DNA from: Rhodoblastus sp052145335
GTDB lineage: Bacteria > Pseudomonadota > Alphaproteobacteria > Rhizobiales > Beijerinckiaceae
DNA length: 36,219 bases
Direction: 5' to 3'
Assembly: GCF_052145335.1 (NCBI RefSeq)
Contig: NZ_JBKQOU010000249.1
Location: 1 to 36,219 of the forward strand
The position numbers were made by a program, and so were the translations under genes. Positions 1-8,661 of this stretch are shown here, one piece after another. The notes under the pieces were generated by a model. That model worked only from the letters and a program-made list of their open reading frames with translations. It did not search any database and was not told where the DNA came from. Position 1 is the first letter of the stretch. Every line of letters begins with the position of its first letter.

Positions 1-1
1 T

Positions 2-1471
2 TCCGATCTTGGCTCCAAGGTGGTGGACGTCACTTTCTGGCCTTTCATCCTGCTCGGCGTCGCCTTGCTGATCGCGCTGGGCTTCGAATTCGTCAACGGC
101 TTCCACGACACCGCCAATGCGGTCGCCACCGTCATCTACACCCATTCGCTGCCCGCCAACTACGCGGTGATGTGGTCAGGCTTTTTCAACTTTCTCGGCG
201 TTCTGACCTCCAGCGGCGCCGTCGCCTTCGGCATCATTTCGCTGCTGCCGGTCGAACTGATCCTGCAGGTCGGCTCGGACGCCGGCTTCGCCATGGTCTT
301 CGCCCTGCTCATCGCCGCGATCATCTGGAACCTCGGCACCTGGTGGCTCGGCCTGCCGGCCTCCTCGTCGCACACCTTGATCGGTTCGATCATCGGCGTC
401 GGCGTCACCAACGCGCTTATGCGCGGCCGGGATGGAACCGCCGGCGTCGACTGGAGCAAGGCCACCGAAATCGGCTACGCGCTGCTGCTGTCGCCGCTGG
501 TCGGCTTCATCTGCGCCTGGGGCATGCTGAAGCTGATGAAATTGCTGATCAAGAAGCCCGAGCTTTACGCCGCCCCGACCGGCGACGGCACGCCGCCGCT
601 GTGGATCCGCGCTTTGCTGATCTTCACCTGCACCGGCGTCTCCTTCGCCCATGGCTCGAACGACGGCCAGAAGGGCATGGGCCTGATCATGCTGATCCTG
701 ATCGGCACGGTTCCCACCGCCTACGCCCTGAACCGCTCGCTGCCGGAAAGCCACATCGCCCAGTTCACCAAGAACTCGGTCGCCGCCGAGCAAGTGGTGA
801 CCTCAAAGGCCGCCGGCTACAATATCATCGGCGACCCGCGCCCCGCCGTCACCGCGTTTATTTCGGAGCACAAGATCACCGAAGGCACCGTTCCGTCGCT
901 TGCGGCGCTGATCCGGGACATCGACCAGCAGGTCGCGTCGTTTGGCTCGATCGCCAAAGTGCCGCTCGAAAACGTCGGCAACACCCGTAACGACATGTAT
1001 CTGGCCTCGGAAGCCATTCGCTTCCTGATGAAGGACAAGGCCGTCGAACTGACCGTCTCCGACATCGCCGCGCTCAAGGCCTACAAGGGCTCTCTCGACC
1101 AGGCGACCAAATTCATCCCGATCTGGGTGAAGATCGTCGTCGCCATCGCGCTCGGCCTTGGCACCATGATCGGCTGGAAGCGCATTGTCGTCACCGTCGG
1201 CGAAAAGATCGGCAAGACCCACCTGACCTATGCCCAGGGCGCTTCGGCGGAACTGGTGGCCATGGCGACCATCGGCGCCGCCGACGGTTTCGGCCTGCCG
1301 GTCTCGACCACCCACGTCCTGTCTTCCGGCGTCGCCGGCACCATGGCGGCCAATGGTTCGGGCCTGCAGATGTCGACCCTGCGCAACCTGGCCCTGGCCT
1401 GGGTTCTGACCCTGCCGGTCGCGATGCTGCTGTCGGGCTCGCTCTACTGGATCTTCCGCCACGTGTTCTGA
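2..1471 (+). CDS. pit: PiT-family inorganic phosphate permease, 5' end cut by the window
   Basis: This is the larger, C-terminal part of a PiT (SLC20-type) phosphate permease, an inner-membrane cation-coupled symporter. The reading frame is already open at the first bases: S-D-L-G-S-K precedes the first usable GTG at 20. Relatives I remember carry a further N-terminal segment with a membrane helix, so I treat the gene as truncated by the left edge. The two PiT signature repeats are visible: FVNGFHDTANAVATVIY early and FAHGSNDGQKGMGLIM about 190 residues later, followed near the C terminus by GLPVSTTHVLSSG. A hydrophilic insert of roughly 120 residues separates the two membrane halves, as usual for the longer PiT proteins. 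A strong terminator follows the stop. The family is certain; substrate and coupling ion are inferred from the family. Confidence 0.93.
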   Translation, partial: SDLGSKVVDVTFWPFILLGVALLIALGFEFVNGFHDTANAVATVIYTHSLPANYAVMWSGFFNFLGVLTSSGAVAFGIISLLPVELILQVGSDAGFAMVFALLIAAIIWNLGTWWLGLPASSSHTLIGSIIGVGVTNALMRGRDGTAGVDWSKATEIGYALLLSPLVGFICAWGMLKLMKLLIKKPELYAAPTGDGTPPLWIRALLIFTCTGVSFAHGSNDGQKGMGLIMLILIGTVPTAYALNRSLPESHIAQFTKNSVAAEQVVTSKAAGYNIIGDPRPAVTAFISEHKITEGTVPSLAALIRDIDQQVASFGSIAKVPLENVGNTRNDMYLASEAIRFLMKDKAVELTVSDIAALKAYKGSLDQATKFIPIWVKIVVAIALGLGTMIGWKRIVVTVGEKIGKTHLTYAQGASAELVAMATIGAADGFGLPVSTTHVLSSGVAGTMAANGSGLQMSTLRNLALAWVLTLPVAMLLSGSLYWIFRHVF

Positions 1472-1496
1472 GCGCAAGCGGAGTTCGAAAATTTGG

Positions 1497-1523
1497 GGGT
1501 GGCCGAGAGGCCGCCCTTTTTTT
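1497..1523 (+). terminator. Rho-independent terminator of the phosphate permease gene
   Basis: An 8-bp stem (GGGTGGCC with GGCCGCCC, one T-G pair) closes a GAGA tetraloop and is followed directly by seven T. It lies 25 bases after the stop codon of the phosphate permease gene. Confidence 0.9.
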
Positions 1524-1577
1524 AGGTGTATGCAAAGAAAAAAGACTTAAAGGTCCGAGCGGCACGCGCGCCACGGA

Positions 1578-1823
1578 TTAAGAGACCTTTTGAAACTTAA
1601 CCCTGTTTCTGCCGCTGATTAAGAACGCATCATAGCCTGCAGCGCGCCAAGCTTCGCGCTGAACATGAGAAGATGGCCCGGCGACGTTAGCCCACCATTG
1701 CGGTCGGGAGGCGCTAGCCGGAAGGGAGCCTTCGATTATCTCTTCGATCTCTTTGAACGTAAGTTCGAAGGTCGAAAGGTGCTGCTTTTGTAGATGATCG
1801 CGTAGCGCCGAATACTTGCTCAT
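1578..1823 (-). CDS. small conserved hypothetical protein (DUF7662-like)
   Basis: An 81-residue protein starting MSKYSALRDHLQ. The ATG at 1823 is chosen because a good ribosome-binding site (GAAAGAGG) lies just upstream; the frame stays open 13 codons further but without a comparable site. The pattern is a short N-terminal helix, then LTFKEIEEIIEGSLPASA, then a tryptophan pair (WWAN), a histidine and AWRAAGYDAF, then a basic RNRVKF end. I recall this arrangement from a widespread small family annotated as DUF7662, often of phage or mobile-element origin, with no known function. It sits directly downstream of the terminator of the methyltransferase gene on the same strand and may depend on read-through. 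That it is a real gene is well supported; no function can be assigned. Confidence 0.75.
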   Translation of the reverse strand: MSKYSALRDHLQKQHLSTFELTFKEIEEIIEGSLPASASRPQWWANVAGPSSHVQREAWRAAGYDAFLISGRNRVKFQKVS

Positions 1824-1862
1824 GTTGGCCTCTTTCACTGCAGAAATTCGAGCAATCGTCAC

Positions 1863-1891
1863 AAAAAAAGCGCCGCTTTTGCAAGCGGCGC
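1863..1891 (-). terminator. Rho-independent terminator of the methyltransferase gene
   Basis: Read on the minus strand, a perfect 9-bp stem (GCGCCGCTT with AAGCGGCGC, loop of four) is followed by seven T. It lies 22 bases beyond the stop of the methyltransferase gene at 1914. Confidence 0.92.
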
Positions 1892-1913
1892 CTTGTCCTA
1901 TTGCACTGGAAGT

Positions 1914-2564
1914 TCAGAGCGGACGCAGGCGGATCATCTTCAGCACATCGCTGCGTATAAAAGTCTCGTCGATCACTTCCAGCCCGGCCTGATCGAAATA
2001 ATCTTCGGTCTTCGGCGTATAGGTGGCGGCGAAGGTTCCGTTCAGCCAGGCCGACATCAGTTTTTGGCGGGCGCGCACCAGCGGGCGCGGCGAAAGGCGG
2101 TAATCGACGATGCGGATCTCGCCGCCCGGCTTGCACACCCGCCGGAGTTCCGACAGAGCCGCCGCCTGCTCGTGATCCTCGATACAGGCAAAGACGAAAG
2201 TGGCGACGATGCCGTCGAAGGTCGCGTCCGGCCAGTCGAGCCGGGTCAGGTCGGAGCAACGCAATTCGACCAGTTGTCCGAGCTTGTCGGCCCGCGCCCG
2301 CGCCTTCTCCAGCATGGCCGCGCTGGCGTCGCAGCCGAAAGCCTTGACGCCCGGGGGGTAGGCGACGAAATTGCAGCCGGTGCCGACGCCCGCGTCGAGA
2401 ATGGCGCCGTGGAGGCCTTCGAAAACCCGGCGGCGCAGGGCGCGCTTCCAGGCGATTTCATAAGGGGCGTCCAGGAAGTCGTAAAGAAAGGCGATGCGGT
2501 CATATGTCTTGCGGGCGTTCAGACTATCGACATTGGTCATCGACTCGGACACGGATTGCGACAT
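1914..2564 (-). CDS. class I SAM-dependent methyltransferase (UbiE/PmtA-like)
   Basis: A 216-residue class I methyltransferase with a Rossmann fold. Motif I, ILDAGVGTGCNF, is at about residues 55-66; the acidic end of strand 2 is in AFGCDAS; motif II is in WPDATFDGIVATFVFACIED; motif III is in LRRVCKPGGEIRIVDY. The start at 2564 (MSQSVSES) has a strong Shine-Dalgarno sequence (AAGGAAGG), so an upstream in-frame extension is not used. The N-terminal YDRIAFLYDFLDAPYE stretch resembles UbiE/COQ5-type and phosphatidylethanolamine N-methyltransferase-like enzymes, so the acceptor may be a quinone precursor, a phospholipid or another small molecule. The sequence does not decide this. It is divergent from the ligase gene at 2651 (86-base gap) and ends in its own terminator. 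Confidence 0.88.
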   Translation of the reverse strand: MSQSVSESMTNVDSLNARKTYDRIAFLYDFLDAPYEIAWKRALRRRVFEGLHGAILDAGVGTGCNFVAYPPGVKAFGCDASAAMLEKARARADKLGQLVELRCSDLTRLDWPDATFDGIVATFVFACIEDHEQAAALSELRRVCKPGGEIRIVDYRLSPRPLVRARQKLMSAWLNGTFAATYTPKTEDYFDQAGLEVIDETFIRSDVLKMIRLRPL

Positions 2565-2650
2565 GGGCCTTCCTTTCAACTTGACGGGGGGGCATCGCGC
2601 CTGCCTATGAAAATCGGGTGACAGAAGCATGAAGGTTTGTTTTTCTCGCC

Positions 2651-4162
2651 ATGACTCTTCCACATGATCCGTTCAATCTCGCCGCCTTCTGCCTGGCGGA
2701 GAACGCGGCGCGCCGAACGGCCAAGACCGCTTTGGTGCTGGCCGGCCCGCAGGACGATCAAAGCCTGACCTATGGCGAAATGGACCTCGCCGTGCGTCGC
2801 CTCGCCGCCGGCTTTTCCTCCCTCGGCTTTTCACGGGGCGACCGGGTCATGATCCGGCGCGGCAACGACCTCGATTATGTCTTGAGCTTTTTCGCTTTGG
2901 TCGCCGCCGGCCTCGTGGCCCTGCCTGCCTCGGCGCAACTGACCGCGGAGGAGGTGGATTTCCTGCTCGCCGATTCGGGCGCCCAAGCGATCGTCTGCTC
3001 CCAGGGCCTCGCGGCGGCCGCGGGCGCGCACGTCATCGATGCGCAGGAACTGTCGCGCCTCGCCGCCTTCGACCCCATGCCCTATGCGGCGACTTTTCGC
3101 GACGATCCCGCCTATCTCATCTATACGTCCGGCACGGCCAGCCGCCCCAAAGGCGTGTTGCATGCCCAGCGCGTCATTTTGGGACGCGCTCCCATGCTCG
3201 ACCACTGGCTCGGCCTTTCGGAGCAGGACGTGGTCCTGCACGCCGGCGCCTTCAACTGGACCTATACGCTCGGCGTCGGCCTGATGGACCCTTTTTCACG
3301 GGGCGCTTCGGCGGTTTTGTACAACGGGCCGCCCGATCCCGGCGTGTGGCCGCGCCTCATCGCGCGTCACCGCGCCAGTATCTTCGCCGCCGTGCCCGGC
3401 GTCTATCGCCAGATGTTGCGTGAACCCTCCTGCACGGCGAAAAATCTCGCCAGCCTGCGGCACGGACTGACGGCGGGCGAGGCGCTGGCGCCGGCATTGC
3501 GCGAAAAATTCATCGGCCTGACAGGCAAGCCGCTCTATGAGGCGTTGGGGATGAGCGAAATTTCGACCTATATTTCCAGCGGCCCGACCATTCCTGTCCG
3601 GCCCGGTTCGCCCGGCAAGGCGCAGCCGGGACGAAAGGTCGCCATCCTGCCCCTGGAAGAGGGCGTGACGCCGTTGCCGGCGAAAAACACTGGCCTGATC
3701 GCCGTCCAACGCTGCGACCCCGGCCTGATGCTGCGCTATTGGAACCGCCCCGAAGCGGAAGAGGAAATTTATCGCGGCGAGTGGTTCATCGGCGGCGATG
3801 TCGCCGAAATGGACGAAGACGGCTATTTCTGGCTGCACGGGCGCCGCGACGACCTGATGAACGCGCAAGGTTATCGGGTTTCGCCGGCGGAAGTCGAAGC
3901 GGCGTTGTCCCATGCGCCTGATGTCGCCGATGTCGCCGTGGCGGAAAGAAAACTGCGCTCCGATGTCGGCGTAATCTGCGCTTTCGTCGTTCTCGCGCCC
4001 GGCGCGCGGGCCGACGAGGCGGCGCTGGCCGCCCACTGCGCCGAACATCTCGCCGGTTACAAGAACCCCAAAAAATACGTGTTTCTCAAAGCCCTGCCGC
4101 GCACAAAGAACGGCAAGATCGCGCGGCGGCTGCTTCCGGAGATAGCTGCGGTTCAGATGTGA
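2651..4162 (+). CDS. AMP-dependent acyl-CoA synthetase/ligase
   Basis: A 503-residue member of the ANL (acyl/aryl-CoA synthetase) superfamily, which activates a carboxylic acid as an acyl-adenylate and transfers it to CoA. The nucleotide-binding loop YLIYTSGTASRPKGVLHAQR lies at about residues 155-174, the A5 motif is YEALGMSEIS, A7/A8 is GDVAEMDEDGYFWLHGRRDD followed by AQGYRVSP, and the catalytic lysine is K489 in TKNGKIARR. The protein is of normal length and intact. The overall look (short N terminus, HAGAFNWTYTLGVGLMDPF) is nearer the benzoate-CoA ligase and medium-chain group than acetyl-CoA synthetase, but the substrate cannot be read off. The Rrf2-type regulator gene converges on it and the two coding regions overlap by 10 bases. 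Confidence 0.9.
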   Translation: MTLPHDPFNLAAFCLAENAARRTAKTALVLAGPQDDQSLTYGEMDLAVRRLAAGFSSLGFSRGDRVMIRRGNDLDYVLSFFALVAAGLVALPASAQLTAEEVDFLLADSGAQAIVCSQGLAAAAGAHVIDAQELSRLAAFDPMPYAATFRDDPAYLIYTSGTASRPKGVLHAQRVILGRAPMLDHWLGLSEQDVVLHAGAFNWTYTLGVGLMDPFSRGASAVLYNGPPDPGVWPRLIARHRASIFAAVPGVYRQMLREPSCTAKNLASLRHGLTAGEALAPALREKFIGLTGKPLYEALGMSEISTYISSGPTIPVRPGSPGKAQPGRKVAILPLEEGVTPLPAKNTGLIAVQRCDPGLMLRYWNRPEAEEEIYRGEWFIGGDVAEMDEDGYFWLHGRRDDLMNAQGYRVSPAEVEAALSHAPDVADVAVAERKLRSDVGVICAFVVLAPGARADEAALAAHCAEHLAGYKNPKKYVFLKALPRTKNGKIARRLLPEIAAVQM

Positions 4163-4602
4163 AACGTCTCTGTCGCCTCGGACGGCGCGCCCAGCGCCCG
4201 CATGTCCGCGAGCGTATGGTTGTCGAGAACGGAGGCGATGGCGTTGCGGGCCTTGACCATGATCAGCCGAACCGTGCAGATTTTTTCGTCGCCGCAATCG
4301 TCGCAGGAGCGATAGGCGGTGACGCTGGCGCATTGGATCGGCGCCAAAGGCCCGTCCAGGACCCGCACGATCTGGCCGACGCTGATTTCGCTTGCCGGCC
4401 GCGCCAGCCCATAGCCGCCACCCTTGCCTTTTTTCGAGAAAACCAGCCCGGAATTACGCAATTCCGACAGAATCTGGTCGAGAAATTTTTTCGGAATGGC
4501 GTTGCTATCGGCCATTTCCTGCACCTGGGCCAGCGCGCCCGGCGTCAGGCCGGCGAGGTGAACCATCGCCTTGAGGCCGTATTTTCCTTTGTTGGTCAGC
4601 AT
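4153..4602 (-). CDS. Rrf2-family transcriptional regulator with a four-cysteine cluster
   Basis: A 149-residue winged-helix regulator beginning MLTNKGKYGLKAMVHLA, the standard Rrf2 opening. The ATG at 4602 has AGGA five bases upstream, so the longer open frame is not used. The recognition region (IPKKFLDQILSELRNSGLVFSKKG) and wing (GKGGGYGLARP) are typical. Cysteines 91, 100, 103 and 109 form C-x8-C-x2-C-x5-C. Many Rrf2 proteins (IscR, NsrR, RirA) hold an Fe-S cluster with cysteines in this region, so an iron-sulfur or redox sensor is plausible, though the spacing is not that of IscR. The gene is divergent from the MFS transporter gene, so autoregulation and control of that gene across the shared 135-base gap are both possible. 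Its 3' end overlaps the ligase gene by 10 bases. Confidence 0.92.
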   Translation of the reverse strand: MLTNKGKYGLKAMVHLAGLTPGALAQVQEMADSNAIPKKFLDQILSELRNSGLVFSKKGKGGGYGLARPASEISVGQIVRVLDGPLAPIQCASVTAYRSCDDCGDEKICTVRLIMVKARNAIASVLDNHTLADMRALGAPSEATETFHI

Positions 4603-4651
4603 TTTTCCTGATCCTGAGGCGACTCGCCCAGTTTCGATTAAAATAACAGCA

Positions 4652-4679
4652 TTGGACCTATTTATTCCACTAATACGAT
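4652..4679 (+). promoter_or_regulatory. candidate sigma-70 promoter for the AmpG-like gene
   Basis: TTGGAC (4652-4657) and TACGAT (4674-4679) are separated by 16 bases in the AT-rich gap between the divergent Rrf2 and AmpG-like genes. A start near 4686 would place the ATG at 4738 about 50 bases downstream and would exclude the earlier ATG at 4678. Seen by eye only. Confidence 0.5.
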
Positions 4680-4737
4680 GGAAAAAAGGGATGTCGTGAT
4701 TTTCGCTTTTGCGGGACGTCCATGGCATAATCCACCC

Positions 4738-6057
4738 ATGCAGTTCGAATCGCAGCGTAAATCCCTGACCCGTCTGTTCGCCGACAAGCGGTTGGCCCTG
4801 ATGCTGGCGCTCGGATTTTCCTCGGGCCTGCCCTTCCTTTTGGTGTTTTCAACGCAATCGGCCTGGCTGCGCGAAGCCGGGGTCGCGCGCGAGCATATCG
4901 GCCTGATGAGCTGGGTCGCTCTGGCCTATTCGCTTAAATTCCTTTGGGCGCCGCTGCTCGACCAATATGACGCCCCTGCGATCGGTCGCATACTGGGACG
5001 CAGGCGCGGCTGGATGGCGCTGACGCAAGCGGGCGTCGCTCTCGCTCTGGTCGGTCTCGCCTTTGGCGATCCCGGCCACAACCTGCCCTGGACCATCGCC
5101 TTCGCGTTTCTTCTGGGCTTTTGCGCCGCGACCCAGGATGTGGTCATCGACGGCTGGCGAATCTCCATCGCTCCGCCTGAGCAGCAGGGAGAACTCTCGG
5201 CGGCCAGCCAGTTCGGCTATCGCTTCGGCATGCTCGGCGCCGGCGCCGGCGCGCTCTATATAGCCGAAGCCGCCAGCTGGCGAACCGCCTATCTCGTGAT
5301 GGCCTGTTTGATGAGCGTCGGCCTCGCCGCAACCCTGCTCGCGGCGGAACCGGCTTTCAGCGCCGAGAGCCACAGGCGCAAGAGCTTGCGCGAGGCTTTC
5401 GTCGATCCGTTGAAGGATTTCTTCCGGCGTCAGGGCCGCAACGCGCTTTTGTTCATCGCCTTGCTGGCGATCTATCGGCTGCCCGATTTCGTTTCCGGCG
5501 TCATGGCCAATCCGCTTTATATAGACTTGGGCTTTTCCAAAGCCGAGATCGCCTCGATCACCAAGGTTTTCGGGTTTGCCGTAGGACTGGCCGGGATTTT
5601 TGCCGGCGGCCTCGCCGTGGCGCGGCTGGGACTGATGCCGTCGTTGCTGATCGGCGGCGTCGCCGCCAGCGCCTCGCATCTGAGCCTCGCCCTCGTGGCG
5701 ACCCAGGGGCATGATTTGAGATTTCTGACGCTTTCGATCTGCGTCGAGAATTTCGCCGGCGGTTTCGCCGGCACGGCCCTGATCGCCTTCATGTCGTCGC
5801 TGACCTCGCCGCTTTACGCCGCCGCGCAATACGCCTTGCTGTCTTCCCTTTATGCCCTGCCCGGCAAACTGCTCGGCGGCTTTTCCGGCTATGCCGTCGC
5901 CGCTTTCGGCTATCCGGCCTTTTTCGTCGCTACCTCCTGCATCGGCCTGCCGGTCGCGGCGATCTGCATTGCCGTTTGGCGCACACAGTCCCGGCATGAA
6001 GATCCATCAAACATTTCGTCGGCGTCCGACGAAACCGACAAAGCGATTGCCAGTTAG
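4738..6057 (+). CDS. ampG: AmpG-like MFS transporter (muropeptide permease family)
   Basis: A 439-residue major facilitator with about 12 hydrophobic segments. The opening RLFADKRLALMLALGFSSGLPFLLVFSTQSAWL is the characteristic AmpG start, and FCAATQDVVIDGWRI matches the conserved AmpG cytoplasmic motif. AmpG proteins import GlcNAc-anhydroMurNAc muropeptides from the periplasm for cell-wall recycling, and in some bacteria this feeds beta-lactamase induction. I chose the ATG at 4738 because family members begin close to it and because the likely promoter overlaps the alternative ATG at 4678; no clear Shine-Dalgarno sequence precedes either. The gene is divergent from the Rrf2 gene and lies 47 bases upstream of glgP on the same strand. 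Family assignment is firm; the exact substrate is inferred. Confidence 0.88.
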   Translation: MQFESQRKSLTRLFADKRLALMLALGFSSGLPFLLVFSTQSAWLREAGVAREHIGLMSWVALAYSLKFLWAPLLDQYDAPAIGRILGRRRGWMALTQAGVALALVGLAFGDPGHNLPWTIAFAFLLGFCAATQDVVIDGWRISIAPPEQQGELSAASQFGYRFGMLGAGAGALYIAEAASWRTAYLVMACLMSVGLAATLLAAEPAFSAESHRRKSLREAFVDPLKDFFRRQGRNALLFIALLAIYRLPDFVSGVMANPLYIDLGFSKAEIASITKVFGFAVGLAGIFAGGLAVARLGLMPSLLIGGVAASASHLSLALVATQGHDLRFLTLSICVENFAGGFAGTALIAFMSSLTSPLYAAAQYALLSSLYALPGKLLGGFSGYAVAAFGYPAFFVATSCIGLPVAAICIAVWRTQSRHEDPSNISSASDETDKAIAS

Positions 6058-6104
6058 CGATTTCGCTGCTTGACAGATGCGCGAAAAAACCTGAACGAGC
6101 CGCC

Positions 6105-8597
6105 ATGAACGAACTTTATCCCGCCGTTTCCACAGAACAGGCGTCTGAATCCGCCCTTGGCGCCGGCGACGATCTGGTCGCCCGCCTCCGCGCGGCCGTG
6201 CTGGAAAAGCTCACCTACAGCGTCGGCAAGGACCGCAACGCCGCCTCCGAGCGCGACTGGTTCATGGCGGTGGCGCTGGCGGCGCGCGACCGGATCGTCG
6301 ACGACTGGCTGACCTCGGTGCGCGGCAACTACCGCGACAACCGCCGTCGCGTCTATTATCTGTCGCTGGAGTTCCTGATCGGCCGCCTGCTGGTCGATTC
6401 TTTGAGCAATACCGGCCTTCTGGAGCCGATGCGCGCGGCCTTGGCCGGTCTCGACATCGACCTCGACAAGCTGCGCAACATCGAGCCCGACGCCGCGCTC
6501 GGCAATGGCGGCCTCGGACGACTCGCCGCCTGTTTCATGGAAAGCATGGCCACTTTGTCGATCGCCGCGCATGGCTATGGCATTCGCTATGACCACGGTC
6601 TGTTCCGCCAGACCATCAGCGACGGCTGGCAGCACGAATATCCGGAAGACTGGCTCGATTTCGGCAATCCCTGGGAGTTTTCGCGGCCGGAGGTGAATTA
6701 CGCCATCGGTTTTGGCGGCGTGGTCGACAGCAAGCCGCGCCCGCATGGCGCGCCGGCGCAGATCTGGCGCCCGTCGGAGACGGTCGAAGCCGTCGCCTAT
6801 GACACGCCGGTGGTCGGATGGCGCGGCGTCCACGTCAACACCTTGCGGCTGTGGTCGGCGCGCGCGCCCGATCCATTGCGTCTCGACGTGTTCAACCAGG
6901 GTGACTACGTCGGCGCTCTCGCCGACCGGATGCGCGCCGAATCGATCTCGAAAGTGCTCTATCCCAGCGATTCCACACCGGCGGGGCAGGAACTGCGCCT
7001 GCGCCAGGAATATTTCTTCGCCTCGGCCTCGCTGCAAGACCTGATCCGCCGCCATCTCAAACAGCATGGCGACATCGAGACCCTGGCGGAAAAAGCGGCG
7101 ATCCAGCTCAACGACACCCATCCGGCCATAGCGATAGCCGAAATGATGCGCCTGTTGGTCGACGCGCATGGACTGGACTGGGAGAAAGCCTGGCAGATCA
7201 CCCAGGCGACCTTCTCCTACACCAATCATACATTGTTGCCGGAGGCGCTGGAGACCTGGCCGGCGCCCTTGATGGAGCGGCTGCTGCCGCGCCATATGCA
7301 GATCATCTATCTGATCAACGCCTTGCATCTCGACCGGTTGCGCCGCGAGGGCTATGACGACGCAGGCAAGCTCGCTTCCCTGTCGCTGATCGACGAGCAT
7401 AACGGCCGGCATGTGCGCATGGGCCATCTCGCCTTTCTTGGCTCGCACAAGGTCAATGGCGTCTCCGCGCTCCATACGGAATTGGTGAAGCAGACCGTTT
7501 TCCGCGACCTGAACGAGATATTTCCCGACCGAATCGTCAACAAGACCAATGGCGTCACCTTCCGCCGCTGGCTGATCGAGGCCAATCCGCAGCTGACCCG
7601 CTTGTTGTGCGAAACGATCGGGCCTTCCGTGCTGGACGATTTTTCCGAGCTGGAAAAGCTCGAACCGCTGGCGGGCGACCTCGATTTCCAGAAGCGCTTC
7701 GCGGCAGCGAAACTCGCCAACAAGGAGGCGCTGGCCAAGCTCATCGCCGACCGGCTGCTGGTCAAGGTCGATCCAGCCGCTCTGTTCGACGTGCAGATCA
7801 AGCGCATCCATGAATACAAGCGACAATTGCTGAACATTCTGGAGACCATCGCCCTCTACAACGACATTCGCGCGCAACCCATGCGCGACTTCGTGCCTCG
7901 GGTAAAGATTTTCGCGGGCAAGGCGGCGGCGAGCTACACCCAAGCCAAGCTGATCATCAAACTGGCCAATGATGTCGCCCGCGTGGTCAACAACGACCCC
8001 ACCGTGCGCGACCTGCTGAAAGTGGTTTTCCTGCCCAATTACAACGTCAGCCTGGCGGAATCGATCATTCCCGCCGCCGACCTGTCGGAGCAGATTTCGA
8101 CGGCGGGCATGGAAGCCTCCGGCACCGGCAATATGAAAATGACGCTAAACGGCGCCTTGACCATCGGCACGCTCGACGGCGCCAATATCGAAATTCGAGA
8201 AAAGGTCGGCGATGATAATATCTTCATCTTCGGCCTGACCACCGAACAGGTGGCCGAGCATCGCCAAAATGTCGCCGACTCGTGCGAAACCATCGCCAAT
8301 TCGCCAATCCTGCGCGAAGTGCTGGATTCGGTGGCCCACGGCGTGTTCTCGCCGGACGACCGCAACCGCTACGCCCAGCTTGTCAGCGTGCTGACCTATC
8401 ACGACCATTTTCTGGTCACCGCCGATTTCGACGCCTATTACGCGGCGCAGCGCGCGGTGGATCGCAAATGGCGCGACCGAAAATCGTGGCAGCGTTCGGC
8501 GATCCTCAATACCGCCCGCGCGTCCTGGTTTTCCTCGGACCGGGCCATAGCGGAATACGCCGAGGAAATCTGGAAAGTGCCGGTGCGGGAGGGATGA
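6105..8597 (+). CDS. glgP: glycogen/starch/alpha-glucan phosphorylase
   Basis: An 830-residue, full-length glycosyltransferase family 35 enzyme that phosphorolyses alpha-1,4-glucan to glucose 1-phosphate in the cytoplasm. The pyridoxal-phosphate site is intact: GTGNMKMTLNGALTIGTLDG, with the Schiff-base lysine at residue 678. Other family hallmarks are RRVYYLSLEFLIGR near the N terminus, EPDAALGNGGLGRLAACFM, and KRIHEYKRQLLN. It is the first gene of the glycogen cluster, and its product glucose 1-phosphate is also the substrate of GlgC and Pgm encoded next to it, so synthesis and breakdown genes are linked. In many alphaproteobacteria glgB follows glgP; here glgC does. A small stem-loop straddles the stop codon. 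Confidence 0.97.
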   Translation: MNELYPAVSTEQASESALGAGDDLVARLRAAVLEKLTYSVGKDRNAASERDWFMAVALAARDRIVDDWLTSVRGNYRDNRRRVYYLSLEFLIGRLLVDSLSNTGLLEPMRAALAGLDIDLDKLRNIEPDAALGNGGLGRLAACFMESMATLSIAAHGYGIRYDHGLFRQTISDGWQHEYPEDWLDFGNPWEFSRPEVNYAIGFGGVVDSKPRPHGAPAQIWRPSETVEAVAYDTPVVGWRGVHVNTLRLWSARAPDPLRLDVFNQGDYVGALADRMRAESISKVLYPSDSTPAGQELRLRQEYFFASASLQDLIRRHLKQHGDIETLAEKAAIQLNDTHPAIAIAEMMRLLVDAHGLDWEKAWQITQATFSYTNHTLLPEALETWPAPLMERLLPRHMQIIYLINALHLDRLRREGYDDAGKLASLSLIDEHNGRHVRMGHLAFLGSHKVNGVSALHTELVKQTVFRDLNEIFPDRIVNKTNGVTFRRWLIEANPQLTRLLCETIGPSVLDDFSELEKLEPLAGDLDFQKRFAAAKLANKEALAKLIADRLLVKVDPAALFDVQIKRIHEYKRQLLNILETIALYNDIRAQPMRDFVPRVKIFAGKAAASYTQAKLIIKLANDVARVVNNDPTVRDLLKVVFLPNYNVSLAESIIPAADLSEQISTAGMEASGTGNMKMTLNGALTIGTLDGANIEIREKVGDDNIFIFGLTTEQVAEHRQNVADSCETIANSPILREVLDSVAHGVFSPDDRNRYAQLVSVLTYHDHFLVTADFDAYYAAQRAVDRKWRDRKSWQRSAILNTARASWFSSDRAIAEYAEEIWKVPVREG

Positions 8598-8604
8598 TCC
8601 TCCC
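8587..8604 (+). other. stem-loop straddling the glgP stop codon
   Basis: GGGAGG (8587-8592) and CCTCCC (8599-8604) form a 6-bp stem with the TGA stop codon in the loop. There is no T run, so this is more likely an mRNA end-protecting or processing structure than a terminator. Confidence 0.4.
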
Positions 8605-8632
8605 TAAATTGAGATGGCGCAAATCGTTAACA

Positions 8633-8661
8633 GCCGCTCGGCGCTAAAAAGGGCGAGCGGC
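8633..8661 (+). other. stem-loop in the glgP-glgC intercistronic gap
   Basis: A perfect 8-bp stem (GCCGCTCG with CGAGCGGC) around a 13-base loop lies in the 136-base gap between glgP and glgC, 72 bases before the glgC start. No T run follows. It may mark a processing or attenuation point in the glg transcript; the rest of this gap shows no gene. Confidence 0.45.

Noticed and set aside
1824..1892. Dedicated promoter for the small DUF7662-like gene
   Set aside because: The space before it is taken up by the terminator of the methyltransferase gene, and no convincing -35/-10 pair was seen.
6054..7943. Long open frame antisense to glgP (629 codons)
   Set aside because: It is a shadow produced by high GC and the strong codon bias of glgP. 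The translation is rich in Arg, Gln, Asp and His without any recognisable domain, and glgP on the other strand is a full, conserved enzyme.
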